Source: Brachybacterium tyrofermentans (GTDB lineage Bacteria > Actinomycetota > Actinomycetes > Actinomycetales > Dermabacteraceae). From it: a stretch of DNA of 64,000 nt. Location of the stretch: positions 124,001-188,000 of the forward strand of contig NZ_JABUXW010000005.1 of the NCBI RefSeq assembly GCF_014897585.1, in the 5' to 3' direction. The notes under the pieces were generated by a model. It did not search any database. It was given only the letters and a program-made list of their open reading frames with translations, and was not told the DNA's origin. Within the stretch, counting starts at the first letter, position 1. Every line of letters starts with the position of its first letter. The translations under genes and the position numbers were made by a program. Shown here piece after piece: positions 42,551 to 51,690 of the stretch.

Positions 42551-42610
42551 CCGCCTATTCGTCGGCGGTGTTCAGGTGCGGAGCGCGCAGGATCGCGCAA
42601 AGGTCACCGC

Positions 42611-43249
42611 ATGAGGCTCTATCTGTCGTCGTACCAGATCGGTCTCCACGGCGACGTGCTCGCGGGCCTGGTCGGCGGGCAGCGGCGGGGGCGAGTGGTC
42701 TCGAATGCGTTGGACGGCTACGACGAGGAACGCCGCCGAGCTGATACCCGCCGACAGATCGCGCAGCTTGCCGAGCTCGGACTCTTGGCGACCGACCTCG
42801 ATCTTCGCCAGCACGACCCGGACACGATCGCTGACGAGGTCGGAGAGCCGGACTTCCTGTGGATCCGCGGAGGGAATGTCTTCACGGCGCGCATGGCGAT
42901 GGCTCGCTCCGGCCTGGACGAGGTGATCATCGAGGGCCTGCGCCAGGATGCGTTCGTCTACGCCGGATTCAGCGCCGGTGCGTGCGTGCTCGCCCCGAGT
43001 CTCGCGGGGCTCGAGCACTGCGACCCCGTGGAGGACTGCATCGCGGAGCACGGCACCGTGCGATACGACGGATTGGGAATCCTCGATCGACCAGTCGTCC
43101 CGCACCTCGAGTCACCAGAACATCCGGAGACTGCGCTGCTCGGGGAGGTCGCGGCACGCTACTCCACGGCAGGAGAGCCGTTCTGGGGACTGCGCGATGG
43201 CGAGGTCCTGGTGACGGACGGCAACGGCGGTGCTCCGAAAGTCCTCTGA
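42611..43249 (+). CDS. Peptidase E-like type 1 glutamine amidotransferase-fold protein
   Basis: A 212-residue protein of the S51/peptidase E group. The nucleophile elbow is YAGFSAGACVLA (Ser121), preceded by PDFLWIRGGNVFTARM, where the oxyanion loop lies. A possible catalytic His is in VPHLESPEHPE. Peptidase E cleaves Asp-X dipeptides; other members differ, so substrate is not certain. AAAGGTCACC precedes the ATG. It is convergent with the deaminase-like gene. Confidence 0.82.
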   Translation: MRLYLSSYQIGLHGDVLAGLVGGQRRGRVVSNALDGYDEERRRADTRRQIAQLAELGLLATDLDLRQHDPDTIADEVGEPDFLWIRGGNVFTARMAMARSGLDEVIIEGLRQDAFVYAGFSAGACVLAPSLAGLEHCDPVEDCIAEHGTVRYDGLGILDRPVVPHLESPEHPETALLGEVAARYSTAGEPFWGLRDGEVLVTDGNGGAPKVL

Positions 43250-43289
43250 GCTGCGGGTCCGGCGGCCCTCCCGGCTGCCCGCTGCAGAC

Positions 43290-43314
43290 GCCCGCTCACC
43301 GACCTGTAGCGGGC
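43290..43314. terminator. Hairpin between convergent genes
   Basis: GCCCGCT-N11-AGCGGGC forms a 7-base GC-rich stem in the 72-base gap between the peptidase E stop and the stop of the deaminase-like gene. A bidirectional terminator is likely; no U-tract is present. Confidence 0.4.
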
Positions 43315-43321
43315 GGGCGGC

Positions 43322-44566
43322 TCAGAAGAAGGTCTCGACCGCCTCGAGCACGGTGCTGCCGTCGGCGTCGACGACGGGGATCAGGCGCCACTTGTCGAAG
43401 GCTGTGCAGGGGTGGGACAGCCCCAGGGTGACCACGTCACCGATCGCGATGCCCGGATCGCCCGTGTAGCGCAGAAAGGTGTGCTGGTCGTTCAGCGCGG
43501 TGATCTCCGCGGCGGCCTCGGGTGTGAACGGGCGCTCCGCGCCGCCGAGCCGGCTCGCGACGGCAACCGGCGTGGGCAGGCCTTCGTCGAAGGGGACGTC
43601 GCGCTTGCCGGCGTCGAGCAGGGCGAGGCCGGGCTCCGGCATCGAGACCACCCGGGCATAGGCGCGCATCGCAGGCAGCAGGGCCTGCTCCGTCGCGACC
43701 TCGCGCGTCGTGTCCAGCGGGGAGATGCCCCGGTAGAAACCGGAGTCGTGCACGATGTAGGCGCCCGAGCGCAGGATCGCCCGCACGTCGGTCAGCGTCT
43801 CGAAGCTCGCGGCGACCAGATCGAAGTAGGCACTGCCGCCGCCGCTCACCCACGGGGTCCCGTCGATCAGCGGGCGCAGGCGCTCCACCAGCGCGGCGAG
43901 AGCGTCGCAGTAGGCGCCGACCACCCGCAGGGACTCCTCAGCCCGGTCATGGGCGAGCGCGCCCTCGTATCCCGCGGCCCCGTACAGGGTCAGCGTGGTG
44001 GAGGCGGCGATGCGCTCGGCGATCGCGACGGCGGTGGCCTCGTCCCGGGCACCGGTGCGGCCCCCGTCGGCCCCGAGCTCGACCAGCACGCCGAGGCGGG
44101 AGCCGTCGGGCAGCTCGCGCTCCAGCAGGTCGACGGTGGCGAGCGAATCCGCCCAGCACACGAGCTCCTGCTCGGGATGCTCGGCCAGGTGTGCAGCGAG
44201 CCGGCGCAGCAATGCCGGATCCGTGCAGGCGTTCGCGAGCTGCACGGTGGGGATGCCCTCGCGCAGCGCCACATCGGCCTGCCAGCCGGTGGCCACGGTG
44301 ATCCCGGTGCAGCCGGCGTCGAGCTGACGGCGCCACAGCACGGGGGCCATCGTCGTCTTGCCATGGGGCATCAGCTCGAGCCCGCGCTCGCTGGTCCACG
44401 CGGCCATCACCTGAAGGTTGTGCGCCATCGCCTGCTCGTCGAGCACCAGCAGCGGGGTGGAGAAATCCGCCAGCGGCGCCTCCAGCGCGGTGATCGGGCG
44501 GCCGACGAGGCCCGCCGGGAACGACTTGTCGAGCAGTTCGACCGTGCGCTGGACCTGCTGGGACAT
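43322..44566 (-). CDS. D-serine deaminase-like / alanine racemase N-fold PLP enzyme
   Basis: A 414-residue fold-III PLP enzyme. The PLP lysine is K70 in LELMPHGKTTMAPVLW, the substrate-barrel strands include VLVELGADGGRTGARD and GAAGYEGALAH, and the C-terminal metal site is in TLGLSHPCTAFDKW (the H-x-C pair). This is the D-serine dehydratase-like/D-threonine aldolase arrangement, also annotated as amino acid deaminase. Its likely substrate is a D-amino acid, in keeping with the deacylase 4 kb away. The ATG at 44566 has GAGGTCTCC upstream and a -10-like CATAAT farther up. Confidence 0.82.
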   Translation of the reverse strand: MSQQVQRTVELLDKSFPAGLVGRPITALEAPLADFSTPLLVLDEQAMAHNLQVMAAWTSERGLELMPHGKTTMAPVLWRRQLDAGCTGITVATGWQADVALREGIPTVQLANACTDPALLRRLAAHLAEHPEQELVCWADSLATVDLLERELPDGSRLGVLVELGADGGRTGARDEATAVAIAERIAASTTLTLYGAAGYEGALAHDRAEESLRVVGAYCDALAALVERLRPLIDGTPWVSGGGSAYFDLVAASFETLTDVRAILRSGAYIVHDSGFYRGISPLDTTREVATEQALLPAMRAYARVVSMPEPGLALLDAGKRDVPFDEGLPTPVAVASRLGGAERPFTPEAAAEITALNDQHTFLRYTGDPGIAIGDVVTLGLSHPCTAFDKWRLIPVVDADGSTVLEAVETFF

Positions 44567-44709
44567 GGAGACCTCGTTCGGCTCGACAGTGATGAACTGC
44601 GAGTCTCCGAGCTTGGCCAGGATTATGCAAGGCGAGGCAGGCCGACCGGACGGTGGGGCCGAGCGGGGCAGGGATGGGGCTGCCGGGCAGGACCGGCAGC
44701 CGTCGTCCG

Positions 44710-45372
44710 TCAGCGCCGGATGTCCAGGCGCCCCACCGAGGTGATCGGGGCGACGCGGCCCTCCTCGAGCTGATACTGGCAGCCCACGATGCCGAGCTCG
44801 CCGGCGGCGACGGCGTCGCTGATCACCCGCGAGGAGCGCATGAGGGCGTGGATGGTCTCGTCGAGGTGGCGGCGGCCCACGGCGTCGGCGTCGATCTTCG
44901 CCATGTCCACGTACGGGGTGTCCTGGTGGCTGGCGAGCCACTCGCGCTGCACGGCCGGCTGGATCAGCTCGAGCTCGCGACGGATCGCGGGCGTGACCGT
45001 GCTCGGGTGGGCGGTGGTCTGGTCGATCGCGGCCTTCACCGCGCCGCACGAGCCATGCGCGAGCACTACGATCACGGCGACACCGAGCTCGGCGACGGCG
45101 AACTCCATGGTGGCGACGGTGTTCTCGTTGGCGATCTGGCCGATGTTGCGCACCACGAAGAGATCGCCGAGACCGCAGTCGAAGAGGATCTCGGCGGCGA
45201 CACGGGAGTCCGAGCAGCCCAGGAACGCCGCATCAGGGGCCTGGTAGCCGGTCAGCTGACTGCGTCGCGCCGCGTCCTGCTCGGGGTGCCGCAGCTCGCC
45301 CTGCATGAACCGCTCGTTGCCTTCGGCGAGGGCATCCCACGCCTCCTGCACGCTGACGCGGGCTGTACCCAT
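44710..45372 (-). CDS. Beta-class carbonic anhydrase
   Basis: A 220-residue zinc enzyme that interconverts CO2 and bicarbonate. The active site is FLGCSDSRV (Cys53, Asp55, Arg57) with the second Zn ligands in LAHGSCGAVK (His106, Cys109). FVVRNIGQIANENT completes the family. I chose ATG 45372 because GGAAGG lies at good spacing before it; the ATG at 45381 is directly abutted by that site. A single gene with its own promoter in the 200 bases upstream. Confidence 0.92.
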   Translation of the reverse strand: MGTARVSVQEAWDALAEGNERFMQGELRHPEQDAARRSQLTGYQAPDAAFLGCSDSRVAAEILFDCGLGDLFVVRNIGQIANENTVATMEFAVAELGVAVIVVLAHGSCGAVKAAIDQTTAHPSTVTPAIRRELELIQPAVQREWLASHQDTPYVDMAKIDADAVGRRHLDETIHALMRSSRVISDAVAAGELGIVGCQYQLEEGRVAPITSVGRLDIRR

Positions 45373-45574
45373 GGTCGACATCCTTCCGGGTGGTCATCGG
45401 ACGATCGGCGAGGCGCTCCTCGTCGATCAAAATCTCGCTGCACACTACTCCGCGCCGCGCGGTGGGCCCGCGCCGAACGCCGCTCGTGAGATGGCCGCGA
45501 CACGGCCACGGAGGGCGTGAAGAGGTGCTTCGCACGCGGCCGGGTCCCCTCGGAACGACCCCCGGGAATCTGTC

Positions 45575-47908
45575 TCAGTGAGCAGCATCGGCCCAGGTCA
45601 TGAACTCTTCTGCGTCCAACACGGGCTTGCCCCATTTCGCCGCATTCTTCGACTTGTTGGACTGGGTTCCGCGCTCGGCGACGACCAGCACGTCGGTCTT
45701 CGTCTTGGTGACGTTCGCGACGGGATGCAGGCCGCGCTGCTCCGCCAAGCGCTCCATCGTCGACCTGTCGAGATAGCCGTGCTCAGGGTGGACCACCTCT
45801 CCCGTGAAGCACACGCGCACGCCGGGCCGGAGCACCTCGGCGGCGGTCGGCGGGCCCTCGAGCACGAGGTCCTCCGGGAGGACCCGCACACCGAAGTGCT
45901 CCTCGGCGCCGCGCAGCCTCTCCACCACCGCGTCGTCCCGATCGATGACCCGCTCCCAGGCGGTGCGCAGGGCATCGGCCAGCACCTGCGCAGGGTCGTC
46001 GTCGGCCGAGAGATTCCCGCCGACGACGAAGCCCTCGGGGCCGACGGTCCCGCTCTCCCCGTGCGTGCGGGCCAGCAGATAGCCGGTGCCGTGGGTGAAC
46101 GGCGGGAACGCGGTGCCGACCGGCGGCTGCCACGCGGAGGGGCCGGGGGCCCCTGCGCGGAGCCGCTGCACCGCGTCCCGCACGGCCCGGGCCCGCTCCA
46201 GGGCCGACGGGGCGTTCAGCGCGGAGCGCTCGTCGGCCGTGAGCTGGGCGGTGGGCAGGTCGATGCCCAGCGGCATCGGGTCCACCACGCCGTTGCGCTT
46301 GAGCTCGAAGTCGATCCAGGCCAGCTGCTCGTCGATGCGGGGGCCCACGGGCACACGCCCGGCGAGCAGGGGAGCGAGGGCGGGCCAGGCCTCGGCGAGC
46401 ACCGGGGCGAGCTGCACGTCGCGGGTGGTCAGCCCGAACTCGGTGCGCGCCGCATAGAGGTCGCTGGTGGGGTTCACGACGGTGGTGGCCTCATCGCCGT
46501 CGTCCGTCACCACCGCGAGCTCCACCGGTCGCGGACGGTATTTGTCGCCCATCGTGCCCACCGTCAGCGCCGCCAGGTACACCTCGCCGAGCGCCTCGGC
46601 CGGCGCGCTGGGATCCGTGGGGGAGGCGAGGAAGCGCCGCACCCGGGTATCGGATTTGAGGTCGCGCGGCAGCACATCCCGCCGCAGCACCAGGCCCTCC
46701 AGGCTCGTGCACCGTGACAGCGCCACGTACAGCTGCCCGTTGGCGAAGGTGCCGCCGGTGAGGTCCACGACCACGCGATCGAGGGTCTGCCCCTGGGACT
46801 TGTGGATGGTGATCGCCCAGGCGAGCTTCATGGGCAGCTGGGTGAAGGTGCCGATGACCTCGTGGATCAGATGCCCGCCGTCGACCGAGGGGCGCGTGAC
46901 GTCCCACGTGTGCGGGCGCACCTGTTCGTTGCGCCCGTCCCGCAGGAGCACCTCGACGAGCGGCCCGTCAGAGTCCGTGCCCAGAGCGGTGATCCGACCC
47001 AGGGTGCCGTTCACCCAGCGGTCCCACGGATCGTTGTTCAGCATCATCACCTGCGCGCCGACCTTCAGCTGCAGCTGCACGTCCGTGGGCTGCTCGAAGC
47101 CGTCGGTCTCGCCGCTGATCTGGGCGGTGAGGGTGTGCACCGGATCGGGGAGGCGCTCGAGCATCTGGCGATTGCGGGAGGTGACGATGCGATTCGTGGT
47201 CGCCAGCGTCAGCCAGAACTCCTCCATCGGCGGCTCGAAGTCCTTGTCGGTCCGGGTGTTCAGCTCCGCCCGCGCGTCCTCCAGCAGCGCGCCCTCGCGC
47301 ACCGCGTTCAGCAGGTCCACCAGGCGATCATCGCCCTGCTGGCGGAAGACGGTGGTCAGCTCGACCACTTCGACTGCGGAACGGTCGAAGGCGTTGGCGG
47401 AGAAGAAGAACGGGGTGCCGTAGCGCTGCTCGAGATGCGCGGCCTCGCTGTCGTGCACCACCGGCGGCAGCTGGTACAGATCGCCCACGAGCACCAGCTG
47501 CACCCCGCCGAAGGGCTCGCCCGGCTGCGGTCCGAAGCGCTCGAGCGCGGCGGCGAGAGCATCGAAGAGGTCTGCCCGCACCATCGAGGCCTCGTCGATG
47601 ATCAGCACATCCAGCGCGGCCAGGGTCGCCGCGAAGCGCCCGGGGTAGTAGCGCGGGGAGCGCACGAACTCCTCGCTCGCCCCGATCGGGAAGGAGAACA
47701 GGCGATGGATCGTGTAGCCGTCGACGTTCAATGCGGCGATGCCCGTGGGCGCCACCGTGATCGCGGCGCTGTCGGTGGTCTCCAGGAAGTGCCTGATCAG
47801 CGTGGACTTACCCGTGCCTGCGCGGCCCGTGAGGAAGAGGTGGCGGCCGGAGCTGAGGGCGTCCAGGGCGCGCTGGAAATCCTCGGTGATCGTGAGCGGA
47901 GCAGGCAT
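45575..47908 (-). CDS. Pif1/RecD-like helicase with C-terminal BRCT domain (copy 2)
   Basis: A 777-residue paralogue of the protein at 29033-31381, nearly colinear and roughly 75-80% identical by eye, with the same parts. Walker A is GRAGTGKSTL, Walker B LIIDEASMV, motif III GDLYQLPPVV, motif VI IHKSQGQTLDRV. The middle keeps RPVELAVVTDDGDEATTVV and the BRCT end keeps GVRVCFTGEVVHPEHG and TKTDVLVVAERGTQSNKSKN. Both copies appear intact, so they may be partly redundant or divided in function. The ATG at 47908 was chosen to match copy 1; an upstream in-frame ATG at 47926 would add a few residues. Confidence 0.82.
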   Translation of the reverse strand: MPAPLTITEDFQRALDALSSGRHLFLTGRAGTGKSTLIRHFLETTDSAAITVAPTGIAALNVDGYTIHRLFSFPIGASEEFVRSPRYYPGRFAATLAALDVLIIDEASMVRADLFDALAAALERFGPQPGEPFGGVQLVLVGDLYQLPPVVHDSEAAHLEQRYGTPFFFSANAFDRSAVEVVELTTVFRQQGDDRLVDLLNAVREGALLEDARAELNTRTDKDFEPPMEEFWLTLATTNRIVTSRNRQMLERLPDPVHTLTAQISGETDGFEQPTDVQLQLKVGAQVMMLNNDPWDRWVNGTLGRITALGTDSDGPLVEVLLRDGRNEQVRPHTWDVTRPSVDGGHLIHEVIGTFTQLPMKLAWAITIHKSQGQTLDRVVVDLTGGTFANGQLYVALSRCTSLEGLVLRRDVLPRDLKSDTRVRRFLASPTDPSAPAEALGEVYLAALTVGTMGDKYRPRPVELAVVTDDGDEATTVVNPTSDLYAARTEFGLTTRDVQLAPVLAEAWPALAPLLAGRVPVGPRIDEQLAWIDFELKRNGVVDPMPLGIDLPTAQLTADERSALNAPSALERARAVRDAVQRLRAGAPGPSAWQPPVGTAFPPFTHGTGYLLARTHGESGTVGPEGFVVGGNLSADDDPAQVLADALRTAWERVIDRDDAVVERLRGAEEHFGVRVLPEDLVLEGPPTAAEVLRPGVRVCFTGEVVHPEHGYLDRSTMERLAEQRGLHPVANVTKTKTDVLVVAERGTQSNKSKNAAKWGKPVLDAEEFMTWADAAH

Positions 47909-48154
47909 GGGGAGATTCTCCCGCATGGCGCTGAGGATCGCCGACGCTGCATCGTGGCCGAGATCGCCCACCCCCCGAGCATCTGCTGGCTGACCTGGTG
48001 ACCTCCGCTCCGCCGAAGGACCGTGACGTCGAGCGAGAGAAGGCCCGCGCCCGCAGCGCCAGGCGGTTCCCGGCGGCCGACGTGTCCTGACTCCACGAGC
48101 CGTGCCGACCTCTCAGTCGCGCGAGTGAGCAGCCCCGTGCCGTACTTGTCGGAC

Positions 48155-48862
48155 CTACGCGAGGTTCCCGAGGAGCAGCTCGAGCGTGAAATCGAACCGC
48201 TCGTGCTCAGTTCCGGACACGAGCTCGGTCGCGTGATCGCTGATGTGGGGGAAACGGTCTGTCGGCAGAGCGGTGAACCGGGAGATCAGCGCAGCTCGGT
48301 CCGTCGTGCTGTGCCGCCAGTCGTCCTGGTCTGACCCCTGGCGTGCGGCAGCGATATCCAGCGTGTAAGCACCGACATAGAGGAACAGGGCATCGATGGT
48401 CCATGCCGCCACTTGAGGCGCGATACCGGCCGCGATGAGGATGGCGAACATTCCCTCGTTGATGCGCAGGATCTCGAGGTCCGAGACATCCATGGCGAGG
48501 GCGGCCCGTGAGATGCCGGGGTAAGTCAGGTACTGGTCGCGCAGTTGGGCGCAGACGTCGGTGATCTGCTCCCGCCAGCGGTCCGGCGCCGCATCGGGCA
48601 GGACGATCTCGCTGCACAGGCGGCTGATGATCAGCTCGTCCAGATCGGCCTTGTTCACGACGTGCGCGTAGAGCGACGCGGGGCCCGTTCCGAGCTCGGT
48701 CGCCACGCTCCGCATCGTGAGGGCGTCGTAGCCGCGAGCGGCGACGATGCTGAGTGCGGCATCGGTGATCCGATCCACGGTGATCGGAGCCCTGCGGGGA
48801 GCGGACGGTTTGTCGCTGTTTGCGCGCCGAGCCGCACGTCGCCGCTGGGGTTCCGAGTTCAT
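48155..48862 (-). CDS. TetR family repressor of the divergent MFS gene
   Basis: A 235-residue repressor. The helix-turn-helix region is TDAALSIVAARGYDALTMRSVATELGTGPASLYAHVVNKADL. The C-terminal ligand domain resembles TetR_C families (ISRAALAMDVSDLEILRINEG). The gene starts at 48862, six bases after a TATGGT box, so its mRNA is probably leaderless. It is divergent from a DHA2-type efflux gene, and the shared promoter holds three copies of a GAAC-N3-GTTC operator. The inducer would be the pump's substrate. Confidence 0.87.
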   Translation of the reverse strand: MNSEPQRRRAARRANSDKPSAPRRAPITVDRITDAALSIVAARGYDALTMRSVATELGTGPASLYAHVVNKADLDELIISRLCSEIVLPDAAPDRWREQITDVCAQLRDQYLTYPGISRAALAMDVSDLEILRINEGMFAILIAAGIAPQVAAWTIDALFLYVGAYTLDIAAARQGSDQDDWRHSTTDRAALISRFTALPTDRFPHISDHATELVSGTEHERFDFTLELLLGNLA

Positions 48863-48868
48863 GGCGCC

Positions 48869-48933
48869 ACCATACCTTGACACGAACACCGTTCGCCACA
48901 TAGAACAGCGTTCGTGCTTAACGAACAGCGTTC
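48869..48933. promoter_or_regulatory. Divergent TetR/MFS promoter with three GAAC-N3-GTTC operators
   Basis: Operators lie at 48884-48894 (GAACACCGTTC), 48903-48913 and 48923-48933 (both GAACAGCGTTC), at 19- and 20-base steps. For the MFS gene TTGACA is at 48877-48882 and TAGAAC at 48901-48906, 18 bases apart. For tetR, TATGGT (minus strand, 48869-48874) is followed 6 bases later by its ATG. Operators overlap both promoters. Confidence 0.8.
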
Positions 48934-50359
48934 TACTTCGTCTCTCCGAGAATCATGGATGGCCCTGGCGGGCCTGTCCGCCGTCTTCCTCGTCGAGATG
49001 CTCGACAACTCGATCCTCAACCTCGCACTGCCCACGATCGGGCGGGAATTGCAGGCATCGACGATCGCTCTGCAATGGGTGACCAGCAGCTATGCGGTGG
49101 TCTTCGGCGGCTTGATGCTGACATTCGGCGCGCTCGCAGACCGTTTCGGCCGACGTCGGATGATGCTCATCGGCCTCGTGCTGCTCGGCGCGGCGAGCAT
49201 GGCGACTGCGGTCGTGACGACCGCCGAACAGCTGATCGTCGTCAGGATGCTGATGGGCGTCGCGGCGGCGATGACCACTCCGGGCTCGATGGCTCTCGCA
49301 TTCCGTCTGTTCGAGGAGGAGAGCCTGCGAGTCCGAGCCATCACCCTCATCTCGACCGTCGGTCTCGTGGGACTCGCGCTCGGCCCCGTGCTCGGCGGCC
49401 TCGTGCTGACCGTTGCGCCCTGGCAGATGCTGCTGCTGGTCAATGCGCCAATCGCGCTCCTCGCCATCATTGGAATCCGGGGAGGCATCGCGGCCGACGA
49501 TCCCGCCGAGCTGCACCATGACCCGCTCGATATGCTCGGCGCGCTGCTCGCCACGACGACGATCGCGCTGGCGCTTCTCGCGCCGACGGTCTTCGTCGAG
49601 GGGGGTTCGGGAGCGTGGAAGTCGTGGGCGATCGCCGCGTCGGCGGTGATCATGGCAGGACTGTTCGTGATCAGAGAGCGTTCTGCCGAGCATCCGCTCC
49701 TGGACCTCGGCGTGATCGCGCGCCCTTCCGTCGCAAGCGGCCTGGCCTTCAAGACAGCGGCGGGACTGGCGACGGCAGGACTCAGCTATCTGGTGACTCT
49801 GCAGCTCCAGCTCGCCTGGGGGTGGAGCCCGACCCAGGCCGCCCTGGGCATGCTTCCGCAGGTTGTCGTGCTGCTGGCGCTGGGCCCCTTCGTGAATCGG
49901 CTCGTCCAGCGGGTCGGGATCAGCCGTGCGGCCTGGATGGGAGCGGTGGCAGTAGTGGCAGGACTCGCCGTTTACGGCCTGCTCAACGGGTTCGGCTACG
50001 TCTGGATCGCGATCGCGCTGGCTCTGGTCGCGGGCGGCCTCCGCGTGGTCGGGGTCGTCTCGGCCGTCAGCGTTCTGAACGGCCTGCCGGATGACCGGAC
50101 ATCCATCGGCGCTGCGCTCATCGACACGACCACGGAGGTCGCCAACGGGGTCGGCATCGCCCTGGCGGGAACGGTTCTGGCTGCGCTGTTCTCCGGGAGC
50201 ATTGCGACGTCCGGTTGGTCTGCCCAGCAGGCCGAGCAGTTCGAGAGCGGCGTGAGCGTCGGTGGTCTCCTGCTCACCGTGGTGGCAGGCGCTCTCGTCG
50301 GATTCGGGTTCGTGCGTTCGCGGGCATTGTCGTCGGCAGCGGCTCGTGCAAGCCTTTAG
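48914..50359 (+). CDS. DHA2-family MFS multidrug efflux transporter
   Basis: A 481-residue (if GTG 48914 is used) 14-helix drug/H+ antiporter. Motif A is GALADRFGRRRMMLIG, motif C-type is VGLVGLALGPVLGGLVL, and the start is VFLVEMLDNSILNLALPTIGREL, a DHA2 hallmark. It should export toxic lipophilic compounds across the membrane. GTG 48914 lies 7 bases after the TAGAAC box (leaderless); an in-frame ATG at 48959 is an alternative that fits the family N-terminus well. A fucosidase gene follows after 2 bases. Confidence 0.87.
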   Translation: MLNEQRSTSSLRESWMALAGLSAVFLVEMLDNSILNLALPTIGRELQASTIALQWVTSSYAVVFGGLMLTFGALADRFGRRRMMLIGLVLLGAASMATAVVTTAEQLIVVRMLMGVAAAMTTPGSMALAFRLFEEESLRVRAITLISTVGLVGLALGPVLGGLVLTVAPWQMLLLVNAPIALLAIIGIRGGIAADDPAELHHDPLDMLGALLATTTIALALLAPTVFVEGGSGAWKSWAIAASAVIMAGLFVIRERSAEHPLLDLGVIARPSVASGLAFKTAAGLATAGLSYLVTLQLQLAWGWSPTQAALGMLPQVVVLLALGPFVNRLVQRVGISRAAWMGAVAVVAGLAVYGLLNGFGYVWIAIALALVAGGLRVVGVVSAVSVLNGLPDDRTSIGAALIDTTTEVANGVGIALAGTVLAALFSGSIATSGWSAQQAEQFESGVSVGGLLLTVVAGALVGFGFVRSRALSSAAARASL

Positions 50360-50361
50360 AC

Positions 50362-51657
50362 ATGCGCACCTCCACGGCCTGGGACGCCCTCCCGCAGCGA
50401 CTGCCCGACTGGTTCCGCGATGCCCCGCTGGGCATCTTCATCCACTGGGGCGCCTACTCGGTCCCCGCCTGGGCGGAGCCCACCGCCGAGCTCGGGGCGG
50501 TCGAGAGCGACCTCGGCTGGTTCGCGCACAATCCCTATGCCGAGTGGTACTTCAACACCATCCGCATCGACGGCTCGCCCGCTGCCGAGCACCATCAGGA
50601 GGTCCACGGCGGCGCCCCCTACGACGACTTCCTGGACCAGTGGACGCCCACCGAGTTCGACCCTGCCGCGTGGGCGGATCTGTTCCGCCGGGCCGGTGCT
50701 GACTACGTCGTGCCCACCACCAAGCACCACGATGGGATCACCCTGTGGGATGCGCCGGGCACGGGGGACCGCAACACCGTGCAGCGTGGTCCGCGCCGGG
50801 ACCTCGTGGGCGAGATCGCACGCGCCACCACGGATGCCGGGCTGCGCTTCGGCGTGTACTACTCCGGCGGTCTGGACTGGCACGTGCGGCCGACGGATCC
50901 GCTGGTGAGCGGGGACGATGTGGGCGACAGGCTGCGACCGCGCGATGACGAGTACGGGAAGTACTGCAGCGCGCACGTGCGGGACCTCATCGACCGCTAT
51001 CAGCCTGACGTGTTCTGGAACGACATCGGCTGGCCCGACGAGAACTTCCACTTCGACGAGGGCGGGCTCGGGGAGCTGCTCGCGCACTTCTACGCCCAGC
51101 GGCCCGAGGGTCTGATCAACGATCGGTTCGCCGGCGCCCACCAGGACTTCGTCACCACCGAGTACCAGGCCGGGGAGATCCCGGAGGGTCAGCCGTGGGA
51201 GAACTGCCGCGGCATCGGGCTGTCCTTCGGCTACAACCAGGTCGAGGACGCCTCCCAGTACATGTCCGGTGCGCAGGCCGTTCGCCACGTGGTCGACGCC
51301 GTGTCCAAGGGCGGCCGCGTGCTGCTGAACGTCGGCCCGCGGGCCGATGGCACCCTGCCGGAGCTGCAGGTGAAGGCGCTCGAAGCGCTCGGTGAGTTCA
51401 TGGCCCAGCACAAGGCGCACCTCGCCGGATCGCGAGGTCTCGGCGAGCTGGAGATCCCCGGCGTGAGCTGGGCTCGAGCGGTCGAGCAGGAGGGCACGTG
51501 CTACGTGTTCCTCTCCGGACCGCAGGGACGAGTATCGCTCAGCGGCGCTGACCTTCCCGTCGGCTACGACTGGCCGGCCGAGGGCGTCGAGGTGGACCTG
51601 GCCGGCGAGGAGTCCGCTCCGATCGCGGTCAGCGCGAGGGCCACGAACGGTTCCTGA
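50362..51657 (+). CDS. Alpha-L-fucosidase (GH29)
   Basis: A 431-residue glycoside hydrolase that removes alpha-L-fucose. Family landmarks are FRDAPLGIFIHWGAYSVPAW, NPYAEWYFN, DYVVPTTKHHDGITLWD and DVFWNDIGWP, where the Asp in WND (near 221) is the nucleophile. SKGGRVLLNVGPRADGTLP closes the catalytic domain. No signal peptide is seen, so it probably acts on imported oligosaccharides. It lies 2 bases after the MFS gene and may be co-transcribed with it, although the functions differ. Confidence 0.9.
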   Translation: MRTSTAWDALPQRLPDWFRDAPLGIFIHWGAYSVPAWAEPTAELGAVESDLGWFAHNPYAEWYFNTIRIDGSPAAEHHQEVHGGAPYDDFLDQWTPTEFDPAAWADLFRRAGADYVVPTTKHHDGITLWDAPGTGDRNTVQRGPRRDLVGEIARATTDAGLRFGVYYSGGLDWHVRPTDPLVSGDDVGDRLRPRDDEYGKYCSAHVRDLIDRYQPDVFWNDIGWPDENFHFDEGGLGELLAHFYAQRPEGLINDRFAGAHQDFVTTEYQAGEIPEGQPWENCRGIGLSFGYNQVEDASQYMSGAQAVRHVVDAVSKGGRVLLNVGPRADGTLPELQVKALEALGEFMAQHKAHLAGSRGLGELEIPGVSWARAVEQEGTCYVFLSGPQGRVSLSGADLPVGYDWPAEGVEVDLAGEESAPIAVSARATNGS

Positions 51658-51690
51658 CCGGTAGAGCCGCCGCGCACCACGAGGGCCCGA

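Noticed and set aside
29033-47908. Composite transposon bounded by the two Pif1-like genes
   Set aside because: The copies are direct and diverged by roughly 20%, there is no transposase and no terminal repeat was seen.
47998-48090. A 30-codon plus-strand frame with a charged, coding-like end (EREKARARSARRF)
   Set aside because: Too short, no ribosome site, and no neighbour of which it could be a conserved part. Kept only as a possible gene remnant.
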